This document shows positions 17,215-26,402 of a DNA stretch of 45,536 nucleotides, one piece after another. The translations under genes and the position numbers were made by a program. A model generated the notes under the pieces. It worked only from the letters and a program-made list of their open reading frames with translations. It ran no database searches and was not told the origin of the DNA. Each line of letters starts with the position of its first letter. Position 1 is the stretch's first letter. This DNA is from Calditrichota bacterium (GTDB lineage Bacteria > Electryoneota > AABM5-125-24 > Hatepunaeales > Hatepunaeaceae): assembly GCA_018644935.1 (NCBI GenBank), contig JABGPL010000029.1:1-45536 (forward strand). Reading direction: 5' to 3'.

Positions 17215-20200
17215 ATGAGAAGCAGATTTACGTTTATCGCTCTGCTCAGTGTCGTCCTTTTAGTCGGCATGTTTACTGGTTGTGATGAGGGAGAAAAAGT
17301 CGCCAATATAGGCGGCGTAGATCCTAATATCGTAACTGGTGTTGAAATCAGAGCAACACACATTCTTATCAGTGGGCTTATAGATGAGCAGCGCACTGAA
17401 CAAATAACCGCTATAGCTGTAAACGCAGCTGGCGTTGGTGTACCTGGAGTCCAGATCCAATTTGGAATAGAAAACCCTCAATCATACAAGGGTAATATTT
17501 CAGTCGCATTGGTGGATTCGGTAACTAACCAAAACGGACAACTTGCAGCGACATACTCGGTAGTTTTAGCACAGGATGCTGATGTTAAAATCACTGCTAC
17601 AACAGGTCAGGTAAGAGGTGAAAAAACCATTCAACTTCGCGTTCGCACTGATGTTGGAACACCGTCTGTTGAAGTATTGAAGCCTGTACTTACGGTACCA
17701 CCTGGTCAAACTAGAAATACTCAGATCACAGCAACTTTGGTTGATGAAAATGGTCTTGCACTACCTGGTGTCCAACTCTATTTCAGAACAGATCCTCCAA
17801 CATTAGGTTATGTTGATAGCGATACTGCGATGACTGATAATTCAGGTAGAGCTGTACGTACATTCACATCAATTGTAAATCAATATGGTCAATGTGATGT
17901 TATCGTTTCAGTAAACAATGATAATTCAGCTCGCACCAAAATTGAAGTTCGCCCAGTTGCCGGTCCAAGTAAGATTACTGCTCATGCAGAACCTGAACGG
18001 ATTAAAGTTGGCAATGGCGGAAATGCTCAATCAGATGTTTGGGCAGTCGTTACGGACTCAACAGGTGTTGGTGTTCCGTTGACTACCGTCTTATTTGAGA
18101 TTCAATCTGATGGTGCAGCCCCAATTTTCGGGTCTTTAACATCTTCAGATTCATCAATCACCAACTCCGATGGCGAGATTCACACGACATTCAACTCCAG
18201 AGGTGGCTACGGCTCGCAATGGATTGTTGCCAAAGTCGTCCCCAGCGGCCTTGATGGAGAAGCTGGCGCAGATCAATCATCCAGAGGCAAACTAAACCTC
18301 AAGATTGGTGATGATGTTGTTGCCGGATTTGACGAAGAACTTCAGGCGCGTGTTCTTCTGACGATCGAACCAATTGAAGATCAACCTCGGTTCCTTAGCC
18401 TTTCAGCGACACCTGCATACTTCAACATTCCAGTTGATACCACAGGTCAATCCATAATCCGGGCTACAATCCGTGATGAGAACAACAACGGAATTCCAAA
18501 CCTTCAGGTTGATTTCAGATCAAGTATTGGAACAATTGCACAACCCACTATTACTGATAGTGCCGGTATTGCAACTGCACAGTACTTCATCAGACCTGCT
18601 ACTGACATGGACCCGCCAAACGAAGCTGATTTTGCAAAGATAACTGCTACAATCCCAGGAACAAATTGGGAAAAAGATGTTGATATCGAGATAATTCCTG
18701 CAGCTCATGGCGTAGGTTCCTTAACATTGACAACTGATAGAAGTTTCATCTGGGCTGATGGAGATGGCCTATCATTTGCTAATCTTACTGCTGTACTCCA
18801 AGATGCTGATGGTCAGATTCTTACTGGAGAAGAGATTGTATTTACGTCATCTTTTAACTTCAGTGTTGTGCAATCTCCCGTCTTCACTGACACCATAGGA
18901 AGAGCAAAAACTGTATTTGATGATAATGGACGTCCTTCCGTTGACGAAAGAGGAATGCCTGATTCTGTTACCGTTACTGCTAAGTACAATCCAATGGGTT
19001 TGACCACGGTTGTTAGAATTATGATTCGTGAACGTAACCCTGTTACTCGCATTGACTTAAATGCCAGTGCTAGACAGTTAACAGCAAACAGTGGCGATTC
19101 AACGGCTGTTCGTGCAACTTGTTATCTCAGCAACGGTTCACCAGCACCTGCTGGAACAATTGTGTTCTTCGATCAAATTTATGGTTCATATTCAGAGGCG
19201 GTTGTTCCTGTTAGTGGAAGTGCCGGTGCTGCTGAGACATACTATATTGCAGGTAATCAGGTGAGAACCGATACATTGATTGCCTACGTTCAGACACCAC
19301 AGGATACAGCTTATAGTAATGAACAATTAATAGATTTGGTTTCTGGACCTCCAAGCATAATCGTTGTTCATGCTTCACCAAATGAATTGCTTACAAATGA
19401 TCCGGCAGCTGCATGTACAATTACAGCAACTGTTATGGATACATCGAGTAATCCTGTAAGACAGGGGACGTTTGTAACTTATTCAACGACTCTTGGAACT
19501 ATTGGTCAATCAGCGGTAACAGATATTAACGGTGACGCGGTTGTGCTGCTAAATCCAGGTGTTCAATCTGGACTCGCAGTGATCACAGCTTCCGTCGACG
19601 GTGGTGGTGGTCCAATCACAGCCCAGGCAACTGTTAATTTCATCGCTGGTACTCCCAACTCTATTGAATTAGATGCTGATCCACTTCAGATTCAGGTTAG
19701 AGGAACCGGTGGTGTCCAGACTTCGACGCTTCGTGCGACAGTTCGGGATGCCAATGGTAACCTTATTATGGTGCCAACTCCAGTAGTCTTTGAGCTGATT
19801 AACGAACCGAACATTCCAGCTGGCTGCACGATTGGTAATGAATTTGATCAGAGTTTTGCTTCAATGACTTCTGGTGGTATTGCCGTTGCTACACTCAACT
19901 CAGGTGAGCAAATTGGTGGTAAACTAATCCGAGCTTATACATGGCGTGATTCAGCAGCGCGTCCGGATGATAGAGTTACTGTTACTTTGTCAACAGTTGC
20001 TGTTGTGTCTGGTCCTCCTTTCCAGCTTGATATAGATGTTAACGACGAAGGTGAAGACGCTGGTGGTGGTGCTTGGCAGATAGAGGTTTCAGCTCGTGTT
20101 TGGGATATCCATCGCAACCCCGTTGCTGATAGAATTCCTGTAGTGTTCACAGTAGAACCAGAAATTGCAAACATTGAAGCTGCATGGACAGGAAACCTTG

Positions 20201-20760
20201 GTGCTGCTGGAACAGCGGTTCAAGGTTTGGCATATGCTGCACTTGTTTACAATAGTGTGAATACCTTTGATGCAATTGAAATTTCAGCAGAAGTACAGAC
20301 TGAACGTGGTCAGATTCAGGGCTCGCGTGAACACACCCTTCCATTACAGGAAGGCGTGCTTGAGTTAAACGTTGATCCAGGTAACTGGATGTTCACACCC
20401 GAAACTGATCAAGCAGATATCAGAGTCTGGGCGGTATTAACAGATGGTCATCAGATCAGGATTAATAATGCTCCGATTCTATTCACCTCTAACCGTGCAA
20501 GGTTCTGGTGGAAAGATTTCTCAAACGACAGATTTATCATGTTCTTCCCGGACGCATCACGGAAGTACACTGGTATCGTTGATCGTCAGAACAATGAAGC
20601 ACCTGGTGTAGCAACAGTCTACCTTCGTGCCGAAGTTGGCGACATTTTCCTCGACCCGTTCACACTTGAAGTAACGGTTCAGATTAATGGCTCTGTTGAG
20701 GGTTACAACGATGTACAGGCTGACCCAGGTTTCATATTCTTTACGAGTCCTGCCGAGTAA
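17215..20760 (+). CDS. Giant Ig-like (Big) repeat lipoprotein
   Basis: This 1181-residue exported lipoprotein has a signal sequence and a lipobox (FTGC). About ten Ig-like repeats of roughly 90-110 residues follow. They show bacterial Ig-like/invasin type patterns such as IRATVRDENNNGIPN, then T-D-x-x-G-x-A-x-A/T. The last part, with VWAVLTDGHQIRINN, is more divergent. ATG at 17215 is chosen over ATG at 17200 because GGAGG lies at 17202-17206. It sits within the pilus locus between the SLBB gene and pilB. Its likely roles are a surface adhesin, a stalk or a pilus-associated scaffold. No catalytic domain is visible. Confidence 0.85.
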   Translation: MRSRFTFIALLSVVLLVGMFTGCDEGEKVANIGGVDPNIVTGVEIRATHILISGLIDEQRTEQITAIAVNAAGVGVPGVQIQFGIENPQSYKGNISVALVDSVTNQNGQLAATYSVVLAQDADVKITATTGQVRGEKTIQLRVRTDVGTPSVEVLKPVLTVPPGQTRNTQITATLVDENGLALPGVQLYFRTDPPTLGYVDSDTAMTDNSGRAVRTFTSIVNQYGQCDVIVSVNNDNSARTKIEVRPVAGPSKITAHAEPERIKVGNGGNAQSDVWAVVTDSTGVGVPLTTVLFEIQSDGAAPIFGSLTSSDSSITNSDGEIHTTFNSRGGYGSQWIVAKVVPSGLDGEAGADQSSRGKLNLKIGDDVVAGFDEELQARVLLTIEPIEDQPRFLSLSATPAYFNIPVDTTGQSIIRATIRDENNNGIPNLQVDFRSSIGTIAQPTITDSAGIATAQYFIRPATDMDPPNEADFAKITATIPGTNWEKDVDIEIIPAAHGVGSLTLTTDRSFIWADGDGLSFANLTAVLQDADGQILTGEEIVFTSSFNFSVVQSPVFTDTIGRAKTVFDDNGRPSVDERGMPDSVTVTAKYNPMGLTTVVRIMIRERNPVTRIDLNASARQLTANSGDSTAVRATCYLSNGSPAPAGTIVFFDQIYGSYSEAVVPVSGSAGAAETYYIAGNQVRTDTLIAYVQTPQDTAYSNEQLIDLVSGPPSIIVVHASPNELLTNDPAAACTITATVMDTSSNPVRQGTFVTYSTTLGTIGQSAVTDINGDAVVLLNPGVQSGLAVITASVDGGGGPITAQATVNFIAGTPNSIELDADPLQIQVRGTGGVQTSTLRATVRDANGNLIMVPTPVVFELINEPNIPAGCTIGNEFDQSFASMTSGGIAVATLNSGEQIGGKLIRAYTWRDSAARPDDRVTVTLSTVAVVSGPPFQLDIDVNDEGEDAGGGAWQIEVSARVWDIHRNPVADRIPVVFTVEPEIANIEAAWTGNLGAAGTAVQGLAYAALVYNSVNTFDAIEISAEVQTERGQIQGSREHTLPLQEGVLELNVDPGNWMFTPETDQADIRVWAVLTDGHQIRINNAPILFTSNRARFWWKDFSNDRFIMFFPDASRKYTGIVDRQNNEAPGVATVYLRAEVGDIFLDPFTLEVTVQINGSVEGYNDVQADPGFIFFTSPAE

Positions 20761-20777
20761 GAAATATTGTCATGACT

Positions 20778-20811
20778 ACATTCGGGGTGCGGTTTTCCGC
20801 ACCCCGAATGT
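20778..20811 (+). terminator. Perfect 15-bp hairpin after the Big-repeat gene
   Basis: A perfect 15-bp GC-rich stem (20778-20792 with 20797-20811) closes a TTTT loop 17 bases after the stop codon. No strong T tract follows, but stem strength and position suggest transcription termination or 3' end protection. It separates the PilM-to-Big block from pilB-pilC. Confidence 0.7.
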
Positions 20812-20874
20812 TAATTACTAACGGTTTTGGATTATCACAAAAGATTGATGTTTGTTTAATCATAATTTCGCATT

Positions 20875-22674
20875 TTGGCAAGATTGCAAAGTGCTCCACT
20901 GCAGCTAATTGAATACAAACAGGAACTGATGGAAGCATCGAACACACTTCCTCCATTCGCCAAGATTGGCGAAATCCTTTTACATGAAAAGGTTATAAGT
21001 GAGGATCAACTAAAAAAGACTCTTAGCGAGCAAGATTATTCTAACGAGCGAATAGGTACACTGCTCATTAAACTTGGCTATGCTGTTGAGGAACAGGTAT
21101 ATGCTGCCCTGGCACATCAGGCTGACATACCCTTTATCTCTAACGAGAAATTACTAGAAGCAAAAGAAGAAGTTGTAAAGATAGTTCCGGAAGCCTTTGC
21201 CAGAGAAAACACACTGGTAGCAAATGCCGCACAAAACGGTGGTATTGTTGTTGCGATGGAAGACCCGGAAGACATCATTGCTATAGATAATCTTCAGAAG
21301 CTTACAGATCTTACAGTTATCGGAGCAATGGCGACTCCTTCGGGCATTAAAACCGCCATTGAACAACTCTATGTAAGAGTCAGGAAAACAGATGAAGTTG
21401 ATGATGTAATCGGCACATTGCAGATTTTCGCAGAATCCGATGATGACGAAGAAGGTATGGTCGATATGACCAAGACCGGAACGGATCTCGATGATGCGCC
21501 TGTTGTAAAATTGGTAAACCTTATCATCGCAGATGCGATGAAGGAACGTGCTACAGATATCCACGTTGAAGTGCAGGGTGAAAATATCTCTGTGAGATAT
21601 AGAATTGACGGTGTTCTTCAGGAAGTAATGACACCTCCTTCATCATCGCACCCCGGAATTGTTTCTCGTATTAAGATTATTTCTAAGTTAAACATTGCTG
21701 AGAAGCGGCTGCCTCAGGATGGTAGATTTGGCATCAAAACCGCAGAAAAGGAAGTTGATGTTCGTGTTTCAATTCTTCCCACAGTGAATGGTGAAAAAAT
21801 TGTAATGCGACTTCTCGATAAATCAGCATTCAGTAAATCACTGACACAGCTCGGCTTTGACACGGATATGTTCCGAACATTTAAACGATGTATCATCCAA
21901 CCTTATGGGATGGTTATCGTTTCAGGGCCAACTGGTTCGGGTAAGTCAACGACACTTTATGCTTCTCTAAATGAGATTCAATCCAAAGAAGATAACATCA
22001 TTACCGTTGAAGACCCCGTTGAGTATCACTCAAAGGGCATCAATCAAGTTCAGGTTAAAGCAAAGATAGGCTTAACGTTCTCGGCAGCGTTGAGATCTAT
22101 TCTTCGTCAGGACCCTGATAAACTGCTGATTGGTGAAATTCGAGATGGTGAGACGGCTGATATTGCGATTAAGTTTAGTTTAACAGGTCATATTGTTTTT
22201 ACCACTTTGCATGCAAATGACGCTCCTGCAACAATTACTCGTTTGATCGATATTGGGGTTCCCCCGTTCCTTGCAGGTAGTTCCATTCTTCTGGTTATGG
22301 CACAAAGGCTTGTAAGAAAAATTTGTGTTCATTGCAAAGAAGAATACTCACCAGACGAAACAGAACTTTCTGCATTGAACATGACTACCGATGAAAAAGA
22401 ACGTTATGTTGGAATTAAGTTCTACCGTGGGAAGGGATGTATCCACTGTCGTGATACTGGGTACTTTGACAGAACAGGTATTTTCGAATTGCTTGAAGTC
22501 AAAGGTGAAATTCGAAAAATGATTTACGATAATGCAAATCAGGAAGATATTCGTGATAGAGCTATGGAGCGCGGAATGGTGACATTGCGTGAAGCTGCAT
22601 TGCGTAAAATCTCAGCTGGTGTCACTACCCTGCGTGAAGTACTACGTGTGACTGTCCAGGAATCTTCGGACTAA
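20875..22674 (+). CDS. pilB: Type IV pilus extension ATPase PilB / GspE
   Basis: This hexameric assembly ATPase has 599 residues from TTG at 20875; ATG at 20929 (MEASNTLPPFAKIGEILL) is an equally plausible start with AGGA nearby. The N-terminal MshEN/T2SSE_N domain (residues about 25-150) begins KIGEILLHEKVISEDQL. The motor domain has Walker A GPTGSGKST (about 351-359), aspartate box ITVEDPVEY, Walker B-like region DPDKLLIGEIRD and histidine box GHIVFTTLHAND. A tetracysteine zinc motif is present: ICVHC near residue 485 and GCIHC near 523. Zinc cysteines and length mark it as extension type rather than PilT. PilC follows after 31 bases. Confidence 0.93.
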   Translation: MARLQSAPLQLIEYKQELMEASNTLPPFAKIGEILLHEKVISEDQLKKTLSEQDYSNERIGTLLIKLGYAVEEQVYAALAHQADIPFISNEKLLEAKEEVVKIVPEAFARENTLVANAAQNGGIVVAMEDPEDIIAIDNLQKLTDLTVIGAMATPSGIKTAIEQLYVRVRKTDEVDDVIGTLQIFAESDDDEEGMVDMTKTGTDLDDAPVVKLVNLIIADAMKERATDIHVEVQGENISVRYRIDGVLQEVMTPPSSSHPGIVSRIKIISKLNIAEKRLPQDGRFGIKTAEKEVDVRVSILPTVNGEKIVMRLLDKSAFSKSLTQLGFDTDMFRTFKRCIIQPYGMVIVSGPTGSGKSTTLYASLNEIQSKEDNIITVEDPVEYHSKGINQVQVKAKIGLTFSAALRSILRQDPDKLLIGEIRDGETADIAIKFSLTGHIVFTTLHANDAPATITRLIDIGVPPFLAGSSILLVMAQRLVRKICVHCKEEYSPDETELSALNMTTDEKERYVGIKFYRGKGCIHCRDTGYFDRTGIFELLEVKGEIRKMIYDNANQEDIRDRAMERGMVTLREAALRKISAGVTTLREVLRVTVQESSD

Positions 22675-22705
22675 GTTGATTAGAAGTAACAACCAAGGAT
22701 AAGAT

Positions 22706-23959
22706 ATGCCACAGTTTCGCTACGTCGTAACAGACGGAAAAGGAATTAGAAGAGAGGATCAACTTAGAGCCTCAAATCTCGATTCTGCAATGCAAAACCT
22801 TACAAAAAAAGGTTTCAAGGTAGTATCGTTGCGAGAAATTCGCTCTGCAATGGGTGAAGGAGCACTGCCTCCTGTCCATCGGCAGGTTCAGATCAGACTT
22901 GAGAGAATTAAGAATCATATTCCTCTAAACACGCTGGTCTTTTTCACTCGGCAGCTCTCTACGATGTTTTCTGCTGGTTTAACAATTGAAAAGTCAATCA
23001 GTAATCTGATGCTTGAGGAAAAGAATCCTAGATTTAGAAAAGTTCTTGCAAAAGTTGCAAATGATCTAAAGAAAGGTATGGGATTATCTGAAGCATTGGG
23101 AGAAAATCCCGGAGTATTTGATGGACTGTATACTGCTCTGGTGCATGCTGGTGAGATTTCTGGTTCTCTTCATGTAATTCTTGAAGAATTATCAGATTAT
23201 CTTGAGGTTATGGCTGAGACAAGACGAAAAGTAATTTCAGCTCTTTCTTATCCAGGATTTGTTGCGATTTTCATGGCTGCGATTGTTGCTGGATTGTTGT
23301 TGTTTGTTGTTCCACAGTTCGCTGAAATTTACGCGAAGTTTGGTGCGAGACTTCCCGGACCAACAAGAGCATTGGTAACATTGTCCGGAATTTTGAGTGA
23401 AAATTTCATTCCTTTCGCAATCTTGTCTGTTGGAGGAGCTTTCGCCATCTGGTTCTTGTCCATGACTGAGAAGGGGGGGATGATATTCGATACATTCCTC
23501 TTGCATATACCTGTCTTTGGTGTACTTGTCAGTAACTCGATGATGAACAGGTTTGCAAAAACCTTTGGTATCCTTCTAGGTAGTGGTGTTCCCGTACTTG
23601 AGAGTTTAACCCTGGTACAACAGGTTGTACAGAATAGAGTAGCTGTAAAGGCACTTGAAACAACCAAAATGCTGATTAAGGATGGATTTGCAATATCAGT
23701 TGCACTTAAGAAGACTGACGCATTTCCTCCAACTTTGATTCAGCTTATTGCAACAGGTGAAGAAACCGGTGAAATGGATAGACTACTTGATAAAGCTGCA
23801 TATTTCTACGCCAAGCAGGTTGATGCTATCGTTGAAAGGCTTACATCCTTGATCGAACCGATGATGATTGTTTCGATTGGTGCAGTTGTTGTTACAATTA
23901 TTGTAACTATTTACCTACCGATCTTTAAGCTTGGAATGGCAATTCAAAGAGGTTTATAG
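22706..23959 (+). CDS. pilC: Type IV pilus inner-membrane platform protein PilC
   Basis: This inner-membrane platform protein has 417 residues, normal for PilC/GspF. Two repeated T2SSF domains (around residues 70-195 and 275-400) each contain the pattern F-x-R-x-L-x-x-x-x-x-x-G: FFTRQLSTMFSAGLTIEKS and RFAKTFGILLGSGVPVLES. The hydrophobic helices GFVAIFMAAIVAGLLLFVV and MMIVSIGAVVVTIIVTIYL fit the usual topology. It couples the PilB and PilT motors to pilin insertion. It is the last gene of the locus and is followed by a strong terminator. The prepilin peptidase PilD must lie elsewhere. Confidence 0.93.
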   Translation: MPQFRYVVTDGKGIRREDQLRASNLDSAMQNLTKKGFKVVSLREIRSAMGEGALPPVHRQVQIRLERIKNHIPLNTLVFFTRQLSTMFSAGLTIEKSISNLMLEEKNPRFRKVLAKVANDLKKGMGLSEALGENPGVFDGLYTALVHAGEISGSLHVILEELSDYLEVMAETRRKVISALSYPGFVAIFMAAIVAGLLLFVVPQFAEIYAKFGARLPGPTRALVTLSGILSENFIPFAILSVGGAFAIWFLSMTEKGGMIFDTFLLHIPVFGVLVSNSMMNRFAKTFGILLGSGVPVLESLTLVQQVVQNRVAVKALETTKMLIKDGFAISVALKKTDAFPPTLIQLIATGEETGEMDRLLDKAAYFYAKQVDAIVERLTSLIEPMMIVSIGAVVVTIIVTIYLPIFKLGMAIQRGL

Positions 23960-23985
23960 ACCCAGAGTCTACATAGAAGTATTTG

Positions 23986-24019
23986 AAAAGGACATGGTCG
24001 AAGATCATGTCCTTTTTTT
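23986..24019 (+). terminator. Intrinsic terminator after pilC
   Basis: An 11-bp stem (23986-23996 with 24006-24016) with a nine-base loop runs into a T tract at 24013-24019, about 27 bases after the pilC stop. This is a textbook rho-independent terminator closing the pilus locus. Confidence 0.85.
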
Positions 24020-24165
24020 ATGCGTCCTTTTATCAGTAATAATTCCGATTAGCATTAAAAATTTAAATATGCCCTCTGAAGTGATCATTATTTAAAACGA
24101 ATCAACTTTTGAAGACGTAGCACTATTAACTTACGCAAATAAAGATATCCCAAAAAGGAGGAGAA

Positions 24166-25155
24166 GTGGATTTATCTACAAATTATCTTGGACTGAAATT
24201 AAAAAATCCAATAGTGCCGTCATCATCTCCATTGATGAAATCGGTTGACAATATTCGAGAATTGGAAGATTCTGGAGCTGCAGCTGCGGTTCTACATTCT
24301 CTGTTTGAAGAGCAGATTACGGATGAAGCTCTGCAATTACATTATCACACTACTCAGGGATCGGAGAGCTTTGCTGAATCTTTGTCATATTTTCCTGATG
24401 TTAGTGAGTACAGTTTTGGTGGTGAACAATATCTCGAACATATACGAAAAGCAAAAAATGCTGTTCAAATCCCGGTAATAGGAAGTCTTAACGGCATTTC
24501 AACCGGTGGGTGGCTGAATTATGCAAAGCTCATTCAGGATGCTGGCGCGGATGCCCTGGAGCTCAATCTATATTATTTGCCAACTGATTCTGAATTAGAC
24601 GATACCACACTAATTGGAATCTACTCTGAGGTTGTACGAGATATTAAGGCTGAGTTAACAATTCCACTTTCAGTTAAGCTGAGTCCATTTTTCACATCTC
24701 TGCCATACGTCATTAATGAACTTACAAAGGCTGGTGCCAACGGTTTCACATTGTTCAACCGGTTTTATCAACCAGATTTTGACATTGAAAACTTAGAGGT
24801 GAAGCCAAATATCATTTTGAGTAATTCCAATGATACGAGACTTGCAATGAGATGGATTGCGATACTTCACAGCAGAATTACTACTTCAATTGCAGCGAGT
24901 TCGGGAGTTCACTCAGCAGAAGATGCAATTAAATATCTGATGGCTGGAGCAGATATTGTAATGGTTGCAAGTACGTTGCTTCAGAATGGCATTGGACATC
25001 TGAAGACAATTCTTAAGGATCTCAATGCCTGGATGGAAGAAAGAGAATATAATTCCCTTGATGAGATGATAGGTTCTCTTAGTCAGAAGGCTGTACCGAA
25101 TCCAGCCGCATTCGAAAGAGCACTATATTTGAAGGAACTTCAAAGTTACAGGTAA
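24166..25155 (+). CDS. Dihydroorotate-dehydrogenase-like flavoenzyme
   Basis: This TIM-barrel flavoprotein of 329 residues is related to class 1 dihydroorotate dehydrogenase. The N-terminus (MDLSTNYLGLKLKNPIVPSS) and later IPVIGSLNG, DALELNLYYLP, IPLSVKLSPFF, GANGFTLFNRF and GADIVMVASTLL match the DHOD-like set, with phosphate/FMN-binding loops near the C-terminus. Members annotated only as DHOD-like are common in anaerobes and may not make orotate. The GTG start has AAGGAGG upstream. No other pyr gene is nearby, so a role in pyrimidine synthesis is uncertain. Confidence 0.82.
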   Translation: MDLSTNYLGLKLKNPIVPSSSPLMKSVDNIRELEDSGAAAAVLHSLFEEQITDEALQLHYHTTQGSESFAESLSYFPDVSEYSFGGEQYLEHIRKAKNAVQIPVIGSLNGISTGGWLNYAKLIQDAGADALELNLYYLPTDSELDDTTLIGIYSEVVRDIKAELTIPLSVKLSPFFTSLPYVINELTKAGANGFTLFNRFYQPDFDIENLEVKPNIILSNSNDTRLAMRWIAILHSRITTSIAASSGVHSAEDAIKYLMAGADIVMVASTLLQNGIGHLKTILKDLNAWMEEREYNSLDEMIGSLSQKAVPNPAAFERALYLKELQSYR

Positions 25156-25511
25156 ACTGAGTTTAAGAGAATGTGATTAGAATTTAAGTAAGTGTTATTG
25201 CAGGCTGTTTGAAAGAGCTACTCAATATGTCATGCTATTTCAGGCAGCCTGTAAACATTAGGTTAGTTGTCGGCTTCAGGAAACGATTGTTGATCTGTAA
25301 CATATTTTTTATGTCGAGTAATTGCAAACTATTCCAGATTGAATCTAAGAGAAGTAAAATCCTGTCAGGAGTTTTCCTTTAACACGGGAAGTGTTGCTGA
25401 TTGTGACTTCTTTTGTTATCTTATACGAAAGTCTGAATTCGAGTCCTTATTTTCAGACAGTCATTAACCTTCAAAGTTTCCATTAGTTATTATCTGAAAA
25501 GGAAGCCCCCT
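25156..25511. other. Intergenic region with a long hairpin
   Basis: This 356-base gap has no convincing gene. A 14-bp imperfect stem (25201-25214 with 25238-25251, two G-T pairs) encloses a 23-base loop shortly after the flavoenzyme stop and lacks a T tract. GGAAG near 25501 is a plausible ribosome binding site for the next gene. Nothing else was recognised. Confidence 0.5.
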
Positions 25512-26267
25512 GTGAGAACCAAGTTTGTATTTCTTATACTGGTATTTATGTTCTCGTTTGCTATGTGTGCGATTGCTGCTGAAAACACCGATGCAAACGC
25601 TGAGATAACAAGCCCTAAACAAGCACGCCATCTTATTATCCCCTTCATTGGCTACCAAACCCTTGATGGTGAAGAGGTTGGTTATACTTACTCTACCACA
25701 TATTTTGAACGTGTTGGCAACTCAATTGATTCTTTTTATGTTGAACGAAATGGCTCTTCTGAAAGAAATGTGACCATACCAGAATTAGGGATTTCTTATC
25801 GTTATATGCCTCTTGATTTATTACATGCAGAGCTCTCGCTGAGCACTATCCACGACAAAGTTCATTTAGAATATCCGGTCAGATATGAACAGCAGGGTTA
25901 TACTGTTCGTCGGCAGGTGCTGGTTGAAAGAAAACAAACATCCCTCTCCACAATGAGCTTAATTTTGAATATACCTGATGTATGGGATTGGCTTAGATCC
26001 AGCCTAAAAGTTTCTGGTGGGTATGCATGGCGAGTTATTGACTATGAAGCTGGACAGGGGCGGGAGGCAATAGGAGTTACTGATTCAAAGGAATTATATG
26101 TTGCACGAGCAGGTCTCGATTTATCCTATTGGTCAGGTAAAAACTTCCTGCTGGAAACATCAATTTCCTATTCTGCTTTTATTCCCACATCCGGAGAAAA
26201 CGCCAGTTTCGGTGGTCTAGGGTGGCGGATAAGCGTATTCCCCATCTGGAATGGCGTCCGAGGATAG
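25512..26267 (+). CDS. Probable outer-membrane beta-barrel protein
   Basis: This 251-residue protein of unknown function starts at GTG. A signal peptide (VFLILVFMFSFAMCAIAA) is followed by alternating amphipathic strands such as ISYRYMPLDLLHAELSLS and LYVARAGLDLSYWSGKNFLLETSISYS, a pattern typical of small beta-barrels. It ends GVRG rather than in the usual terminal aromatic residue. No family was recognised. It stands alone, between the flavoenzyme and the YeiH transporter. Confidence 0.65.
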   Translation: MRTKFVFLILVFMFSFAMCAIAAENTDANAEITSPKQARHLIIPFIGYQTLDGEEVGYTYSTTYFERVGNSIDSFYVERNGSSERNVTIPELGISYRYMPLDLLHAELSLSTIHDKVHLEYPVRYEQQGYTVRRQVLVERKQTSLSTMSLILNIPDVWDWLRSSLKVSGGYAWRVIDYEAGQGREAIGVTDSKELYVARAGLDLSYWSGKNFLLETSISYSAFIPTSGENASFGGLGWRISVFPIWNGVRG

Positions 26268-26402
26268 ATAAAGGAAAATGAGGGGTTAAACTCCCTTTGA
26301 ATATGTAGTCAGGTCAACTTCACGGTTTAGTAAATCCCCCCTCATGTCCGTTGCCATATGGATTGTCGGGGGATTTTGCTTTAAATTTGCATTGTCACAT
26401 AA

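Noticed and set aside
6430..23959. Pure type II secretion system
   Set aside because: PilT with the VRNLIRE motif and the PilM-N-O arrangement fit a retractile type IV pilus better than Gsp; GspL/GspM-type genes were not seen.
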